A stretch of 64,000 bases of DNA from Devosia rhizoryzae (GTDB lineage Bacteria; Pseudomonadota; Alphaproteobacteria; Rhizobiales; Devosiaceae). Location of the stretch: assembly GCF_016698665.1 (NCBI RefSeq), contig NZ_CP068046.1, positions 2,604,001 through 2,668,000 on the forward strand, given 5' to 3'. Below are positions 7,961 to 16,059 of the stretch, piece after piece. The notes below the pieces were generated by a model that searched no databases, was not told the DNA's origin, and saw nothing but the letters and a program-made list of their open reading frames with translations. Every line of letters starts with the position of its first letter. Position 1 is the first letter of the stretch. A program made the translations under genes and the position numbers.

Positions 7961-9450
7961 CCAGCACAGAGAAGACGGCCGCTGTCATCGGTGCCGGATT
8001 TGGCGGTATTGCGCTCGCCATTCGCCTCCAAAGTGCTGGCATCAAGACTACGCTTTTCGAAAAGCGCGACAAGCCCGGTGGGCGTGCCTATGTCTATACC
8101 GATGATGGCTTCACCTTCGATGCCGGCCCCACCGTCATCACCGATCCCGATTGCCTTGAACAGCTCTGGGAACTCTCCGGGCGCAAGCTTTCCGACTATG
8201 TGACGCTGATGCCGGTGACGCCCTTCTACCAGCTCTGCTGGGAGGACGGGTACCGCTTCGACTATGCCAATGACCAAGCCGAGATCGATCGGCAGATCGC
8301 GACCAAGTCGCCGGAGGATGTGGAGGGCTACCGACGCTTTTTAAGCTATTCGGAAGACCTTTATCGCGAGGGCTACGAGAAGCTCGGCACCGTGCCGTTC
8401 CTCAACTTCTGGTCGATGATAAAGGTCGCGCCGCAGCTGATGCGGCTCGAGAGTCACCGCAGCGTTTATTCCAAGGTCAGCCAGTTCATCAAAGACGACC
8501 AGCTGCGGCAGGCGTTCAGCTTCCATTCGCTCCTGGTCGGCGGCAACCCGTTCCAGACGTCTTCGATCTATGGGCTGATCCATGCGCTTGAGCGCAAGGG
8601 TGGCGTCTGGTTCGCCAAGGGTGGCACCGGGGCACTGATCGCCGGCATGGTCAAGCTGTTCGAGGATCTTGGCGGGGTCGTCCATCTCAATGCCGAGATC
8701 GACCGCATCGACGTCGACGGCGATCGGGCCAAGGCGCTGGTGCTCAAGGATGGCACGCGTCATGAATTCGATCAGATCGCCTCGAACGCCGACGTGGTCC
8801 ACACCTATAAGCATATGATGCGCGGCACGAAGCGTGGCGAGGCCAATGGCAAGGCGCTTGAGAACAAGCGCTATTCCATGTCGCTATTCGTGATCTATTT
8901 CGGGCTCAAGACCACGCATCCCGAGCTCAAGCATCACATGGTGCTGTTCGGACCGCGGTATCGCGAGCTGATTTCCGAGATTTTCAGCACCGATGGTCTT
9001 GCGGACGACTTCTCGCTTTACCTTCATGCCCCGTCGGTTACCGATGACAGCCTCGCGCCTCCGGGATCGAGCGCCTATTACGTCCTTTCGCCGGTGCCGC
9101 ATCTTGGGACGGCGGATATCGACTGGGAGGTCGAGGGCCCGAAATATCGCGATCGCATCCTCAAGTACCTCAACGATCGCTACATCCCGGGCCTGCTCGA
9201 CGATCTGGTCACTGTGCGGCATTTCACGCCGTTCGATTTCCGCGACGAGCTCAATGCGCATCTGGGCTCAGCCTTTTCGGTGGAACCGATCCTGACGCAG
9301 AGCGCCTGGTTCCGGCCGCATAACCGCGACGACGATATCTCTAATCTTTACATCGTCGGCGCCGGCACGCATCCGGGCGCAGGCATTCCGGGCGTCGTCG
9401 GTTCGGCCAAGGCGACGGCAGGTCTGATGATCGAGGACGCCAAGGCATGA
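7957..9450 (+). CDS. crtI: Phytoene desaturase CrtI
   Basis: Membrane-associated FAD-dependent desaturase of 497 residues that carries phytoene through four desaturations to lycopene. Motifs seen are the N-terminal Rossmann loop AVIGAGFGGIALAIRLQ, the FEKRDKPGGRAYVY strand, FDAGPTVITDP, and the C-terminal bacterial-type phytoene dehydrogenase signature NLYIVGAGTHPGAGIPGV. Length is typical for CrtI (490-500). GTG start overlaps the crtY stop, and the TGA stop overlaps the crtB ATG (9447-9450), so Y, I and B are probably translationally coupled and made in fixed ratio. Confidence 0.96.
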   Translation: MTSTEKTAAVIGAGFGGIALAIRLQSAGIKTTLFEKRDKPGGRAYVYTDDGFTFDAGPTVITDPDCLEQLWELSGRKLSDYVTLMPVTPFYQLCWEDGYRFDYANDQAEIDRQIATKSPEDVEGYRRFLSYSEDLYREGYEKLGTVPFLNFWSMIKVAPQLMRLESHRSVYSKVSQFIKDDQLRQAFSFHSLLVGGNPFQTSSIYGLIHALERKGGVWFAKGGTGALIAGMVKLFEDLGGVVHLNAEIDRIDVDGDRAKALVLKDGTRHEFDQIASNADVVHTYKHMMRGTKRGEANGKALENKRYSMSLFVIYFGLKTTHPELKHHMVLFGPRYRELISEIFSTDGLADDFSLYLHAPSVTDDSLAPPGSSAYYVLSPVPHLGTADIDWEVEGPKYRDRILKYLNDRYIPGLLDDLVTVRHFTPFDFRDELNAHLGSAFSVEPILTQSAWFRPHNRDDDISNLYIVGAGTHPGAGIPGVVGSAKATAGLMIEDAKA

Positions 9451-10370
9451 GCGACGCGGTCGTCGCCAACAGCGAAGTCTCCATTGCCCAGGGCTCGCAG
9501 AGCTTTGCCGCTGCGGCCCGGCTCTTCGACAAGCAAACGCGCGACGATGCGGTGATGCTCTACGCCTGGTGCCGCTATTGCGACGACGTCGTCGACGGGC
9601 AGACACTGGGGCATGCGCAGGAGGCCGACTTTCGCTCGGGTCAAAGCGAGCGATTGGAACTTCTGAAACAGCAAACGGCGGCGGCTCTTAGGGGAAAGCA
9701 GAGCGACGACCCGGTGTTCGAAGCCTTGCGGCGCGTAGTGACGCGGCATCAAATCCCCCACCGGCATCCGCAAGAGCTGTTGGCGGGTTTTGCGATGGAC
9801 GTTGCCGACCGGCATTATGAAACCGTCGAAGACACGCTGGTTTATTGCTACCATGTCGCCGGCGTCGTGGGCGTGATGATGGCGATGATCATGGGCGTGC
9901 GCGATCCCAAGGTTCTCGACCGGGCAAGCGATCTCGGGCTGGCCTTCCAGCTTACCAATATCGCCCGCGACGTGATCGACGATGCGCGGGTCGGGCGCGT
10001 CTATGTGCCGGCCGAACTTTTGCGCGAGCATGGCATTTTGGACATCCACCCCGATGATCGTTCGCAGTGGCCCGCGCTTCATGCCGCGGCGCTGGAGCTG
10101 CTCGATCTTGCCGAGCGCTACTACGCCTCGGCCTATACGGGCATGTCGTCATTGCCGCCGCGATCGGCCTGGGCCATCGGGGCTGCGAGGCGGGTTTATC
10201 GTGCGATCGGCAGCAAGCTGCGCGCAGGCGGACCGTCGGCCTGGGAGCAGCGCGTTTCGACCAGCAAAGCCGAAAAGATAAGGCTTTTGGGACTCGCTTT
10301 GGGCGATGTCGGCGCCACCCGCGTGATCAAGCGCGACATACCGCGCAACGGTCTTTGGCAGCGCCCTTAG
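9447..10370 (+). CDS. crtB: Phytoene synthase CrtB
   Basis: Squalene/phytoene synthase family, 307 residues. Both aspartate-rich motifs are present: CDDVVDGQ near residue 50 and the NIARDVIDDARVGRVYVP block near residue 175, which coordinate Mg2+ and the two geranylgeranyl-diphosphate substrates. It condenses two GGPP to phytoene, the committed carotenoid step. It is the last gene of the crtYIB operon and abuts convergently with crtZ, whose stop codon begins at the very next base, leaving no intergenic terminator. Confidence 0.96.
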   Translation: MSDAVVANSEVSIAQGSQSFAAAARLFDKQTRDDAVMLYAWCRYCDDVVDGQTLGHAQEADFRSGQSERLELLKQQTAAALRGKQSDDPVFEALRRVVTRHQIPHRHPQELLAGFAMDVADRHYETVEDTLVYCYHVAGVVGVMMAMIMGVRDPKVLDRASDLGLAFQLTNIARDVIDDARVGRVYVPAELLREHGILDIHPDDRSQWPALHAAALELLDLAERYYASAYTGMSSLPPRSAWAIGAARRVYRAIGSKLRAGGPSAWEQRVSTSKAEKIRLLGLALGDVGATRVIKRDIPRNGLWQRP

Positions 10371-10901
10371 CTACTCTGCGGCAGAGCGCCGATCGTCTTC
10401 TTTGAGCGCGTTCTGGTCAAAGCCGCGCTTGTTGGCGTGCAGTTTCTTGACCAATTCATCGACAGGCTCGGCATAAACAAAGCCGAAGGACACGCAGCCA
10501 TCGCGCCCTTCAACGGCGTGGTGCAGGCGGTGGGCCTGGTAGACGCGTTTCAGATAGCCCTTTCGCGGCAGGTATTTGAAGGGCCAGCGCTGGTGCACGA
10601 GGCCGTCGTGGAAGAAGAAGTAGAGCACTCCATAGATGGAGATGCCGACGGCGATCCACCAGATCGGCCAGACATAGGCGCCGACCACGAACAAGAACAC
10701 GGCAAAGATTGCGAAAACGACGGCATAGAGATCGTTCTGTTCGAGCGCTTCGTCATGCGGCTCATGATGCGACTTGTGCCAGCCCCAGCCCCAGCCGTGC
10801 ATGATGTGCTCGTGCGACCAGGCGGCGAACCATTCCATGAACACGACGGTGCCGAGGACCAGCAGCGTTGGAATGAGGTAGTGCAGAACGGAATCGATCA
10901 T
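10371..10901 (-). CDS. crtZ: Beta-carotene 3-hydroxylase CrtZ
   Basis: Small diiron membrane hydroxylase of 176 residues adding 3-OH groups to the beta-ionone rings of beta-carotene or canthaxanthin. Histidine clusters typical of the fatty-acid hydroxylase superfamily are visible: HEHIMHG...HKSHHEPHD in the N-terminal third and HQRW...HRLHHAVEG later, separated by hydrophobic helices. Distal gene of the minus-strand operon crtE-ABC ATPase-ABC permease-crtW-crtZ, starting only six bases after the crtW stop. Together with crtW it predicts astaxanthin as the end product. Confidence 0.95.
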   Translation of the reverse strand: MIDSVLHYLIPTLLVLGTVVFMEWFAAWSHEHIMHGWGWGWHKSHHEPHDEALEQNDLYAVVFAIFAVFLFVVGAYVWPIWWIAVGISIYGVLYFFFHDGLVHQRWPFKYLPRKGYLKRVYQAHRLHHAVEGRDGCVSFGFVYAEPVDELVKKLHANKRGFDQNALKEDDRRSAAE

Positions 10902-10907
10902 CAGAAC

Positions 10908-11669
10908 TCAGTCGGCAGTTGAACTAAGAATTGCGCGGCGATGCGCCGGCAGTTTCCACCACGGCACCCACGGCGCATCATGGTGCTCATGATGATAGCC
11001 GAAGTGGAAACAGGTCATCAAAGACATAAAAGGCGAGAAGTCGTTGCTGCGCGCGCGGTGCTGGTCGGCAAAGGGCTGCTCATCGATACGGTGGGGCCGG
11101 TATGTGCCGAAATAAAAGAGCTGCAGCGAAGACAGGATTGCCGGCAAAGCCCAGAATACCAGCATGGTGGGGAAGCGTTCGCGCAGGATGACGAGGTAGA
11201 TCACGACCGCGATCGTCAGGATGCCGAACTCGCGCCAGCCGAAATAATGACGGAAGAATTTGTAGTACCAGGGCCAGAAGCTCGATGAATGGTCCGGGTC
11301 GAAGTCCGGGTCATCGGGGGTACCGGCATTGCGGTGATGGGCGTGATGGTTCTCGTGGAGCTTTTCATAAGAGAAGCCCGCATAGACGAAGACGCAGAAG
11401 CGGCCGATCGCCCGGTTGAGCGCCGGCACCTGCGGCGCGAGCGTTCCGTGCATCGAGTCATGGGCGACGATGAACATGCCGACGCTTAGCCAGCACTGCA
11501 GCAGGATCACGAAGGGCGCGGCCAGCCAAAGCCCGTTTTCGGTCCAGTTGACAAAGAAGATGGCGGTGATGTGGACGGTGAGCCACGCGGCAATGATCAG
11601 CGCAGCCAGAAAGAGGCCGGTCATCCCATCGGTGTGGCTCCGGGCCTTGTCGCTTGTCGAAACACTCAT
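10908..11669 (-). CDS. crtW: Beta-carotene 4-ketolase CrtW
   Basis: Membrane diiron ketolase of about 253 residues introducing 4-keto groups on beta-rings. The three His boxes are HDSMHG, HENHHAHH and HHEHHDAPW, embedded between hydrophobic segments. The reading frame is open far upstream into the neighbouring permease gene, but the ATG at 11669 has a Shine-Dalgarno (AGGAG seven bases away) and gives the usual CrtW length; the upstream part is only overlap with the permease gene in another frame. It lies directly between the ABC permease and crtZ, so the three should be cotranscribed. Confidence 0.95.
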   Translation of the reverse strand: MSVSTSDKARSHTDGMTGLFLAALIIAAWLTVHITAIFFVNWTENGLWLAAPFVILLQCWLSVGMFIVAHDSMHGTLAPQVPALNRAIGRFCVFVYAGFSYEKLHENHHAHHRNAGTPDDPDFDPDHSSSFWPWYYKFFRHYFGWREFGILTIAVVIYLVILRERFPTMLVFWALPAILSSLQLFYFGTYRPHRIDEQPFADQHRARSNDFSPFMSLMTCFHFGYHHEHHDAPWVPWWKLPAHRRAILSSTAD

Positions 11670-11680
11670 GTTCAAGCTCC

Positions 11681-12883
11681 TTAGAGCCTCAAACGCAACC
11701 TGGACACCAGCAGCGCGATCAGTAGGGCCACCGATGCGACCGTCACCAGCCATGCCAGGTCGGGCAGAATGTGCTCGAGGCCTTCGCCGCGCCACAGCAC
11801 ACCATGATAGGCTTCGATCGTCCACGCATTGGGCGTGAACCAGCCGATATCCTGCAACCATGGCGGCATCATGAAGCGTGGCACCATGGAACCGCCGATT
11901 GCCGAGCAGACGAGAACGATGAAGGTCGCGATCGTATGCGCCTGTTGCTTTGACGTGCAGATCGCAGCAACGGCGAGGCCGAGCCCGGATGCGGCAAGCG
12001 CGGCTGCGATGGTGGTCAGCAGCCAAAGCGGAAGATGAGGGAGGATGTCGACCCGGTAGACCAGCGCCGCAACCACAAAGATCAGAACGACCTGCACTAT
12101 GCCCTGCACGGCGAGGAACAAGAACTTGCCTAGAACAACCACGTCGGTGCCGGCAGGACCGATCGCCACACGATCCACGACGCCGGAATTGCGCTCCTCG
12201 ATCAGCGTGGCCGAACTCTGCATGGCGGAGAAAAGAAGAAAGAGGATCGCTACGGCGCCGGCATAATAGGTGACGGTTGCGCCGGAGGCGCGTTCCGGTC
12301 CCGTCATTCGGGTTTCAACCAGGTTAGGCGTCTGGGCAACTTCGCGTTCCGGATCGCCAAGCTCGGCGATGACTGCGTCGAGCCTGGCGGATTGTTCGGG
12401 CGTGAAGCCGCCGACGATGGAGGCGATCTCTGGCGCCGTGCGCGACAAAGCCAGGTCCGGCAATTGGAGGCCGATCAGGCGCTGCACCTGTCCCGAAAGG
12501 ATCGCGCCGGCCAGTAGCTTTGCGGGGTCGACGAGGATCAGCACCGGAGCTGAGGCTGTGTCGCCCAGTTCTGCGGCAAGGATCAGCCCGACATCGGCTT
12601 CGCCGCTATCGACACTGGCGATGGCTTCGGCCTCGCTGGTGAAGGTCTGCTCCATGATGCGCAGCGACGGCTCGGTCCGAAGCGCGGTTTCGAGCCGATC
12701 GGTCAAGGCCGAGGGCTGGGCGATGGCCAACGCCACCTGTAGCCGCATTTCGTCGCCGGTCGCTCCCGAAAAAATGGCCGCGAAGATGACGAAGATCGTC
12801 GGCGGCAGCATGAAGGCCATTGCGAGTGCGCCGCGATCACGAATGAGGCTGAGGGTCATGACCCGAAGCATCGCGCCGATCAT
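11681..12883 (-). CDS. ABC-2 type transporter permease inside the carotenoid operon
   Basis: Permease of 400 residues with one N-terminal membrane helix (MAFMLPPTIFVIFAAIFSG), a long probably periplasmic domain (about residues 45-190), then five or so hydrophobic helices in the C-terminal half, including an IEERNSGVVDR coupling-helix-like segment. This 1+5 topology is that of ABC-2/YhhJ-YbhR-type exporters (drug, lipid or polymer export). Its ATG overlaps the stop of the ATPase gene by four bases, and crtW follows after 11 bases. Context strongly suggests a role in moving or placing a carotenoid or carotenoid glucoside, but the substrate is inferred only from position. Confidence 0.8.
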   Translation of the reverse strand: MIGAMLRVMTLSLIRDRGALAMAFMLPPTIFVIFAAIFSGATGDEMRLQVALAIAQPSALTDRLETALRTEPSLRIMEQTFTSEAEAIASVDSGEADVGLILAAELGDTASAPVLILVDPAKLLAGAILSGQVQRLIGLQLPDLALSRTAPEIASIVGGFTPEQSARLDAVIAELGDPEREVAQTPNLVETRMTGPERASGATVTYYAGAVAILFLLFSAMQSSATLIEERNSGVVDRVAIGPAGTDVVVLGKFLFLAVQGIVQVVLIFVVAALVYRVDILPHLPLWLLTTIAAALAASGLGLAVAAICTSKQQAHTIATFIVLVCSAIGGSMVPRFMMPPWLQDIGWFTPNAWTIEAYHGVLWRGEGLEHILPDLAWLVTVASVALLIALLVSRLRLRL

Positions 12884-13836
12884 GCGGCCTCGCCCTGCCT
12901 TGCCGCGGAATCATCTCTGGAAAGGCGAAGAAAGAGGCTGTCGAGACCGGGTTCGCGCAGCCTGATCTCGCGCGTCAGGAGACCAGACCGCTCAAGCGCA
13001 TCGGTCAGGTCCTGGACCGTCCGTTCATTGCCCTGCCCCAGCATCGACCAGTTCAGATTGCCATTCGACGGCGAAAATCCAGCGCGGCGCAAAGCTTCCC
13101 CTTGGGGCGCCGTAGGGCTGGCGCGCAGTTCGACGATGATTTCGCGCTGATTGCCGAAGGCCGCAAAGATCAGGGTTCGCGGGCTGCCATGGGGGGCAAT
13201 GACGCCATTGCGCAGAAAGCCGACGCGCGAACAAAGGAGCTCGGCCTGGTCCAGATCGTGGGTTGCGAGCAGCACGCCCATGCCCACATGGCTGAGCTCC
13301 TTGATGACCTCGTGCAGCCCGTTCCGGGCATCGACATCGACCCCCACCGTCGGCTCGTCCAAGATCAAAAGATCGGGCCGATGCAGGATCGCCGCCGCGA
13401 TATTGACCCGGCGCTTCCAGCCACCCGAGAGATACTCGACCCGTTCACCAAGGCGGGCCTGGATGTTGGAAGCCCGGCTGGCCCAACGAACGGCATCGTC
13501 GGTCTCGGCTCGGCTCAACCCTGAGAGGCGGCCGAAAACTTCGAGGTTTTCCTGGGCCGTAAGGTGCGGGTATAAGGCGATTTCCTGCGGCACAAGGCCA
13601 ACACGGCCCAGCGATTGGCGGCTGACTGGCTGCCCCATGATGGCAACCGAGCCGCCTATGGGCCGGATGCGCCCGGCAATGGTGCGGATCAGGGTAGTCT
13701 TGCCGGCACCATTGGGTCCCAGGAGACCAAAGATTTCACCCTTGGCGACATGAAGGTCGAGGCCCTGCAGGACCTCGCGGCTACCGTAACGCGTGCGCAG
13801 TTCTCGTACTTGCAGCGCGGGTAGCGCTTCAGTCAT
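12880..13836 (-). CDS. ABC transporter ATP-binding protein inside the carotenoid operon
   Basis: ABC ATPase of 318 residues with Walker A GPNGAGKTT near residue 40, Q-loop VPQEIALYP, a slightly divergent signature LSGGWKRRVN, Walker B LLILDEPTVGVD and an H-loop ATHD, followed by a ~90-residue C-terminal extension as in CcmA/DrrA-like exporter ATPases. Start and stop overlap its neighbours: ATG 13836 overlaps the crtE stop, and its own stop overlaps the permease start. The ATPase-permease pair is therefore stitched into the crt operon by translational coupling on both sides. Cytoplasmic energising subunit of the exporter; substrate unknown. Confidence 0.85.
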   Translation of the reverse strand: MTEALPALQVRELRTRYGSREVLQGLDLHVAKGEIFGLLGPNGAGKTTLIRTIAGRIRPIGGSVAIMGQPVSRQSLGRVGLVPQEIALYPHLTAQENLEVFGRLSGLSRAETDDAVRWASRASNIQARLGERVEYLSGGWKRRVNIAAAILHRPDLLILDEPTVGVDVDARNGLHEVIKELSHVGMGVLLATHDLDQAELLCSRVGFLRNGVIAPHGSPRTLIFAAFGNQREIIVELRASPTAPQGEALRRAGFSPSNGNLNWSMLGQGNERTVQDLTDALERSGLLTREIRLREPGLDSLFLRLSRDDSAARQGEAA

Positions 13837-14762
13837 GGAAGGCTTGCCTTGGGCATTTTGAACAGACGCTGCATGAGCTCGCGGAGAGGATCGGCATTAA
13901 CCCCGCTCTCTACCAGCGCCTGATCGGCACGCGCCAAGTGTTCCTGGCAGCTGAGCTGGGCTTTGCTCGCGCCGAACAGCGAGACCAGGGTTGCCTTGCT
14001 GCCGTCCTTTTGCACGTCCTTGCCCAGTTCACCCTGCGAGGCACTGATGTCCAAAATGTCGTCGGCTGTCTGGAAGGCGACCCCGAAATGGCGCGCAAAG
14101 CGTTTGACCGCCTCAACCCGATCATCGTCCATGCCGCTCAAGATCGCCCCCATCTCGGCAGCAGCGACAAACAAGACGCCGGTCTTGAGCCAATTCAATT
14201 CCTCGACCTCGGTGACCCCGATGAGACTGTCGCGGCCGTTAACGTCGATTTCCTGCCCGGCAACCAGCCCTTCCCAGCCTACTGCGTCAGACAACAACGC
14301 TGACAACCGGAGCCGCTTGGCTTCGGCAATGCCGTCGAGCCCCGCAATAATACCGAATGCCTTGGTGAGCAGCGCAATCGCAGCCAGGATTGCAGTCGAC
14401 TGCCCAAAGGCGATGTGGGTGGTTGGACGCTGCCGCCGGAGTTGCGCATCATCCATGCAGGGCAGGTCGTCGAGGATCAGCGAGGCCGTATGCACCATTT
14501 CGACCGCGCAACCAGCATCCAAAACGGCGCCTTGCTCCCAAGGTTTGGGCTCGGCGATCAGATAGAGCAGGACTGGGCGCACCCGCTTGCTTTCACCCAG
14601 GAGCGCATGGCGCACAGCCTGTTGCAGATTGGGCGGAACGCCCGGCAGATCGGTGACGAGTTGCTCGAGCCGATGCTCAACCGCGCTGCGCACGGAGATC
14701 GCATCTGCGATGTCCCCGGAGCGGGATGAATTCAGATCGAGTGAGGCATTCGAGGACGTCAT
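13833..14762 (-). CDS. crtE: Geranylgeranyl diphosphate synthase CrtE
   Basis: Polyprenyl synthetase family, about 309 residues from the preferred ATG at 14762; the frame is open to a TTG at 14846, with another ATG at 14789. The first aspartate-rich motif is DDLPCMDD (with the two-residue insertion typical of short-chain bacterial synthases), the GESKRVRP segment precedes it, and the second motif is DDILD. It elongates FPP with IPP to GGPP, the precursor used by CrtB. First gene of the crtE-ABC-crtW-crtZ operon, divergent from fni across a short shared promoter region, so precursor supply and ring decoration could be co-regulated. Confidence 0.92.
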   Translation of the reverse strand: MTSSNASLDLNSSRSGDIADAISVRSAVEHRLEQLVTDLPGVPPNLQQAVRHALLGESKRVRPVLLYLIAEPKPWEQGAVLDAGCAVEMVHTASLILDDLPCMDDAQLRRQRPTTHIAFGQSTAILAAIALLTKAFGIIAGLDGIAEAKRLRLSALLSDAVGWEGLVAGQEIDVNGRDSLIGVTEVEELNWLKTGVLFVAAAEMGAILSGMDDDRVEAVKRFARHFGVAFQTADDILDISASQGELGKDVQKDGSKATLVSLFGASKAQLSCQEHLARADQALVESGVNADPLRELMQRLFKMPKASLP

Positions 14763-14896
14763 CGGCAAATCCCGTGTGGAGGGAAACATAGTCGGTGAAC
14801 CGAAAGCGCGTCCACCACGTAAATGTGCAATAATTTGGTCTTCCAATGTCAGCGTGCAGACGATTGCTGATCACGCGAGAGAGGCTGGTAGGGCGC
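14763..14896. promoter_or_regulatory. Shared divergent control region crtE / fni
   Basis: About 135 bases between the preferred starts of crtE (minus) and fni (plus). Both frames remain open into it, so the exact starts and promoters are not fixed. No clear dyad was recognised. Confidence 0.4.
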
Positions 14897-15925
14897 GTGC
14901 TGCAGGATCGTAAGAACGAACATCTCGATATTGTCCTTGGCGGTCTCGGCCGGTCCGGAGCGCATACCGGCTTCGAAAGTATCGCCTTCGAACATGTTGC
15001 GCTCCCTGAGCTTGATATGGCCGATATCGAGCTTGGTACGGACTTTATTGGAAAACGGATCAATGCGCCGCTCCTGGTGAGTTCGATGACGGGTGGCCCG
15101 GAGCGCGCTGCCGACATCAACCGCAACCTTGCCATTGCGTGCCAGTCCCTGGGTATTGCGCTGGCGGTGGGGTCGCAACGGATCGCCATCGAAAGCGGGG
15201 CACAGGCGGGGCTCGGGGCCGAGCTGCGGCAGCTGGCGCCCGACATTCCGCTTCTGGGAAATATTGGGGCAGCACAGCTCAACCTCGGCTTTGGCGTGGA
15301 TCAAGCGCGTCGTGCGGTGGAGATGATCGGTGCCGATGCGCTGATCATCCACCTTAATCCGTTGCAGGAAGCGGTTCAGCCGGAGGGCGATCGGAACTGG
15401 CGTGGGCTGCTCGGCAAGATCGAACAGCTTGCATGCGAGCTGGGTGTTCCGCTTGTGGTCAAGGAAGTGGGTGCCGGAATTTCGGGCAGGGTCGCGCGCC
15501 GGCTGGCGGATGCCGGCGTTTCGGTGATCGATGTTGCAGGTGCCGGAGGCACGAGCTGGGCTGCGGTGGAAGCCGAGCGCGCCCGCGTGCCGGCGCAAGC
15601 GGCGGTTGCGCGCGCTTTCGCCGATTGGGGCATCCCGACCGCGCAGGCGATCGTAGAGGTTCGCGCCGCCTGCCCCGATGTTCAGATCATCGGCTCGGGC
15701 GGCATACGAAATGGTGTGGATGTGGCCAAGGCGATCAGGCTGGGTGCCAATGTCGTCGGACAGGCCAGCGGCATTCTCGATGCTGCCATCCGCTCTCCCG
15801 AAGATGTCATCGAGGCGCTTTCGGTCACGATGACCCAGCTTCGCGTGGCTTGCTTTTGCACCGGCTCCACCAACCTTGCGGCACTTGCAGCCGCGCCGAT
15901 CCGCGACGTGAGCCGCTTCGGCTAA
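14897..15925 (+). CDS. fni: Type 2 isopentenyl-diphosphate delta-isomerase
   Basis: FMN- and NADPH-dependent IDI-2, about 342 residues, interconverting IPP and DMAPP to feed CrtE. Typical blocks are RKNEHLDIVL at the N-terminus, NAPLLVSSMTGG, GSQR, QLNLGFG, HLNPLQEAVQPEGDRNW, VVKEVGAGIS, DVAGAGGTSWAAVE and IGSGGIRNGVDVAKAI. The GTG at 14897 puts the RKxEHL motif at the N-terminus as in the family; an in-frame ATG at 14846 would add 17 residues. It is divergent from crtE at the edge of the carotenoid cluster. Confidence 0.93.
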   Translation: MLQDRKNEHLDIVLGGLGRSGAHTGFESIAFEHVALPELDMADIELGTDFIGKRINAPLLVSSMTGGPERAADINRNLAIACQSLGIALAVGSQRIAIESGAQAGLGAELRQLAPDIPLLGNIGAAQLNLGFGVDQARRAVEMIGADALIIHLNPLQEAVQPEGDRNWRGLLGKIEQLACELGVPLVVKEVGAGISGRVARRLADAGVSVIDVAGAGGTSWAAVEAERARVPAQAAVARAFADWGIPTAQAIVEVRAACPDVQIIGSGGIRNGVDVAKAIRLGANVVGQASGILDAAIRSPEDVIEALSVTMTQLRVACFCTGSTNLAALAAAPIRDVSRFG

Positions 15926-16059
15926 AGGGCGCTGCAGCAGAAATTCGGACCTGCGTCCTTAAGATAGGTTGATCTGGCGCCACCCGTTGTCCACTAATAG
16001 ACGGAGCTTACGAAACCGGCGACATCCCTGGCGACGAATGAAGGATCCTTGACGCGTTG

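Noticed and set aside
11670..12026. N-terminal extension of the crtW frame into the ABC permease gene
   Set aside because: The extension has no CrtW similarity and overlaps the permease coding frame; ATG 11669 has a good ribosome-binding site.
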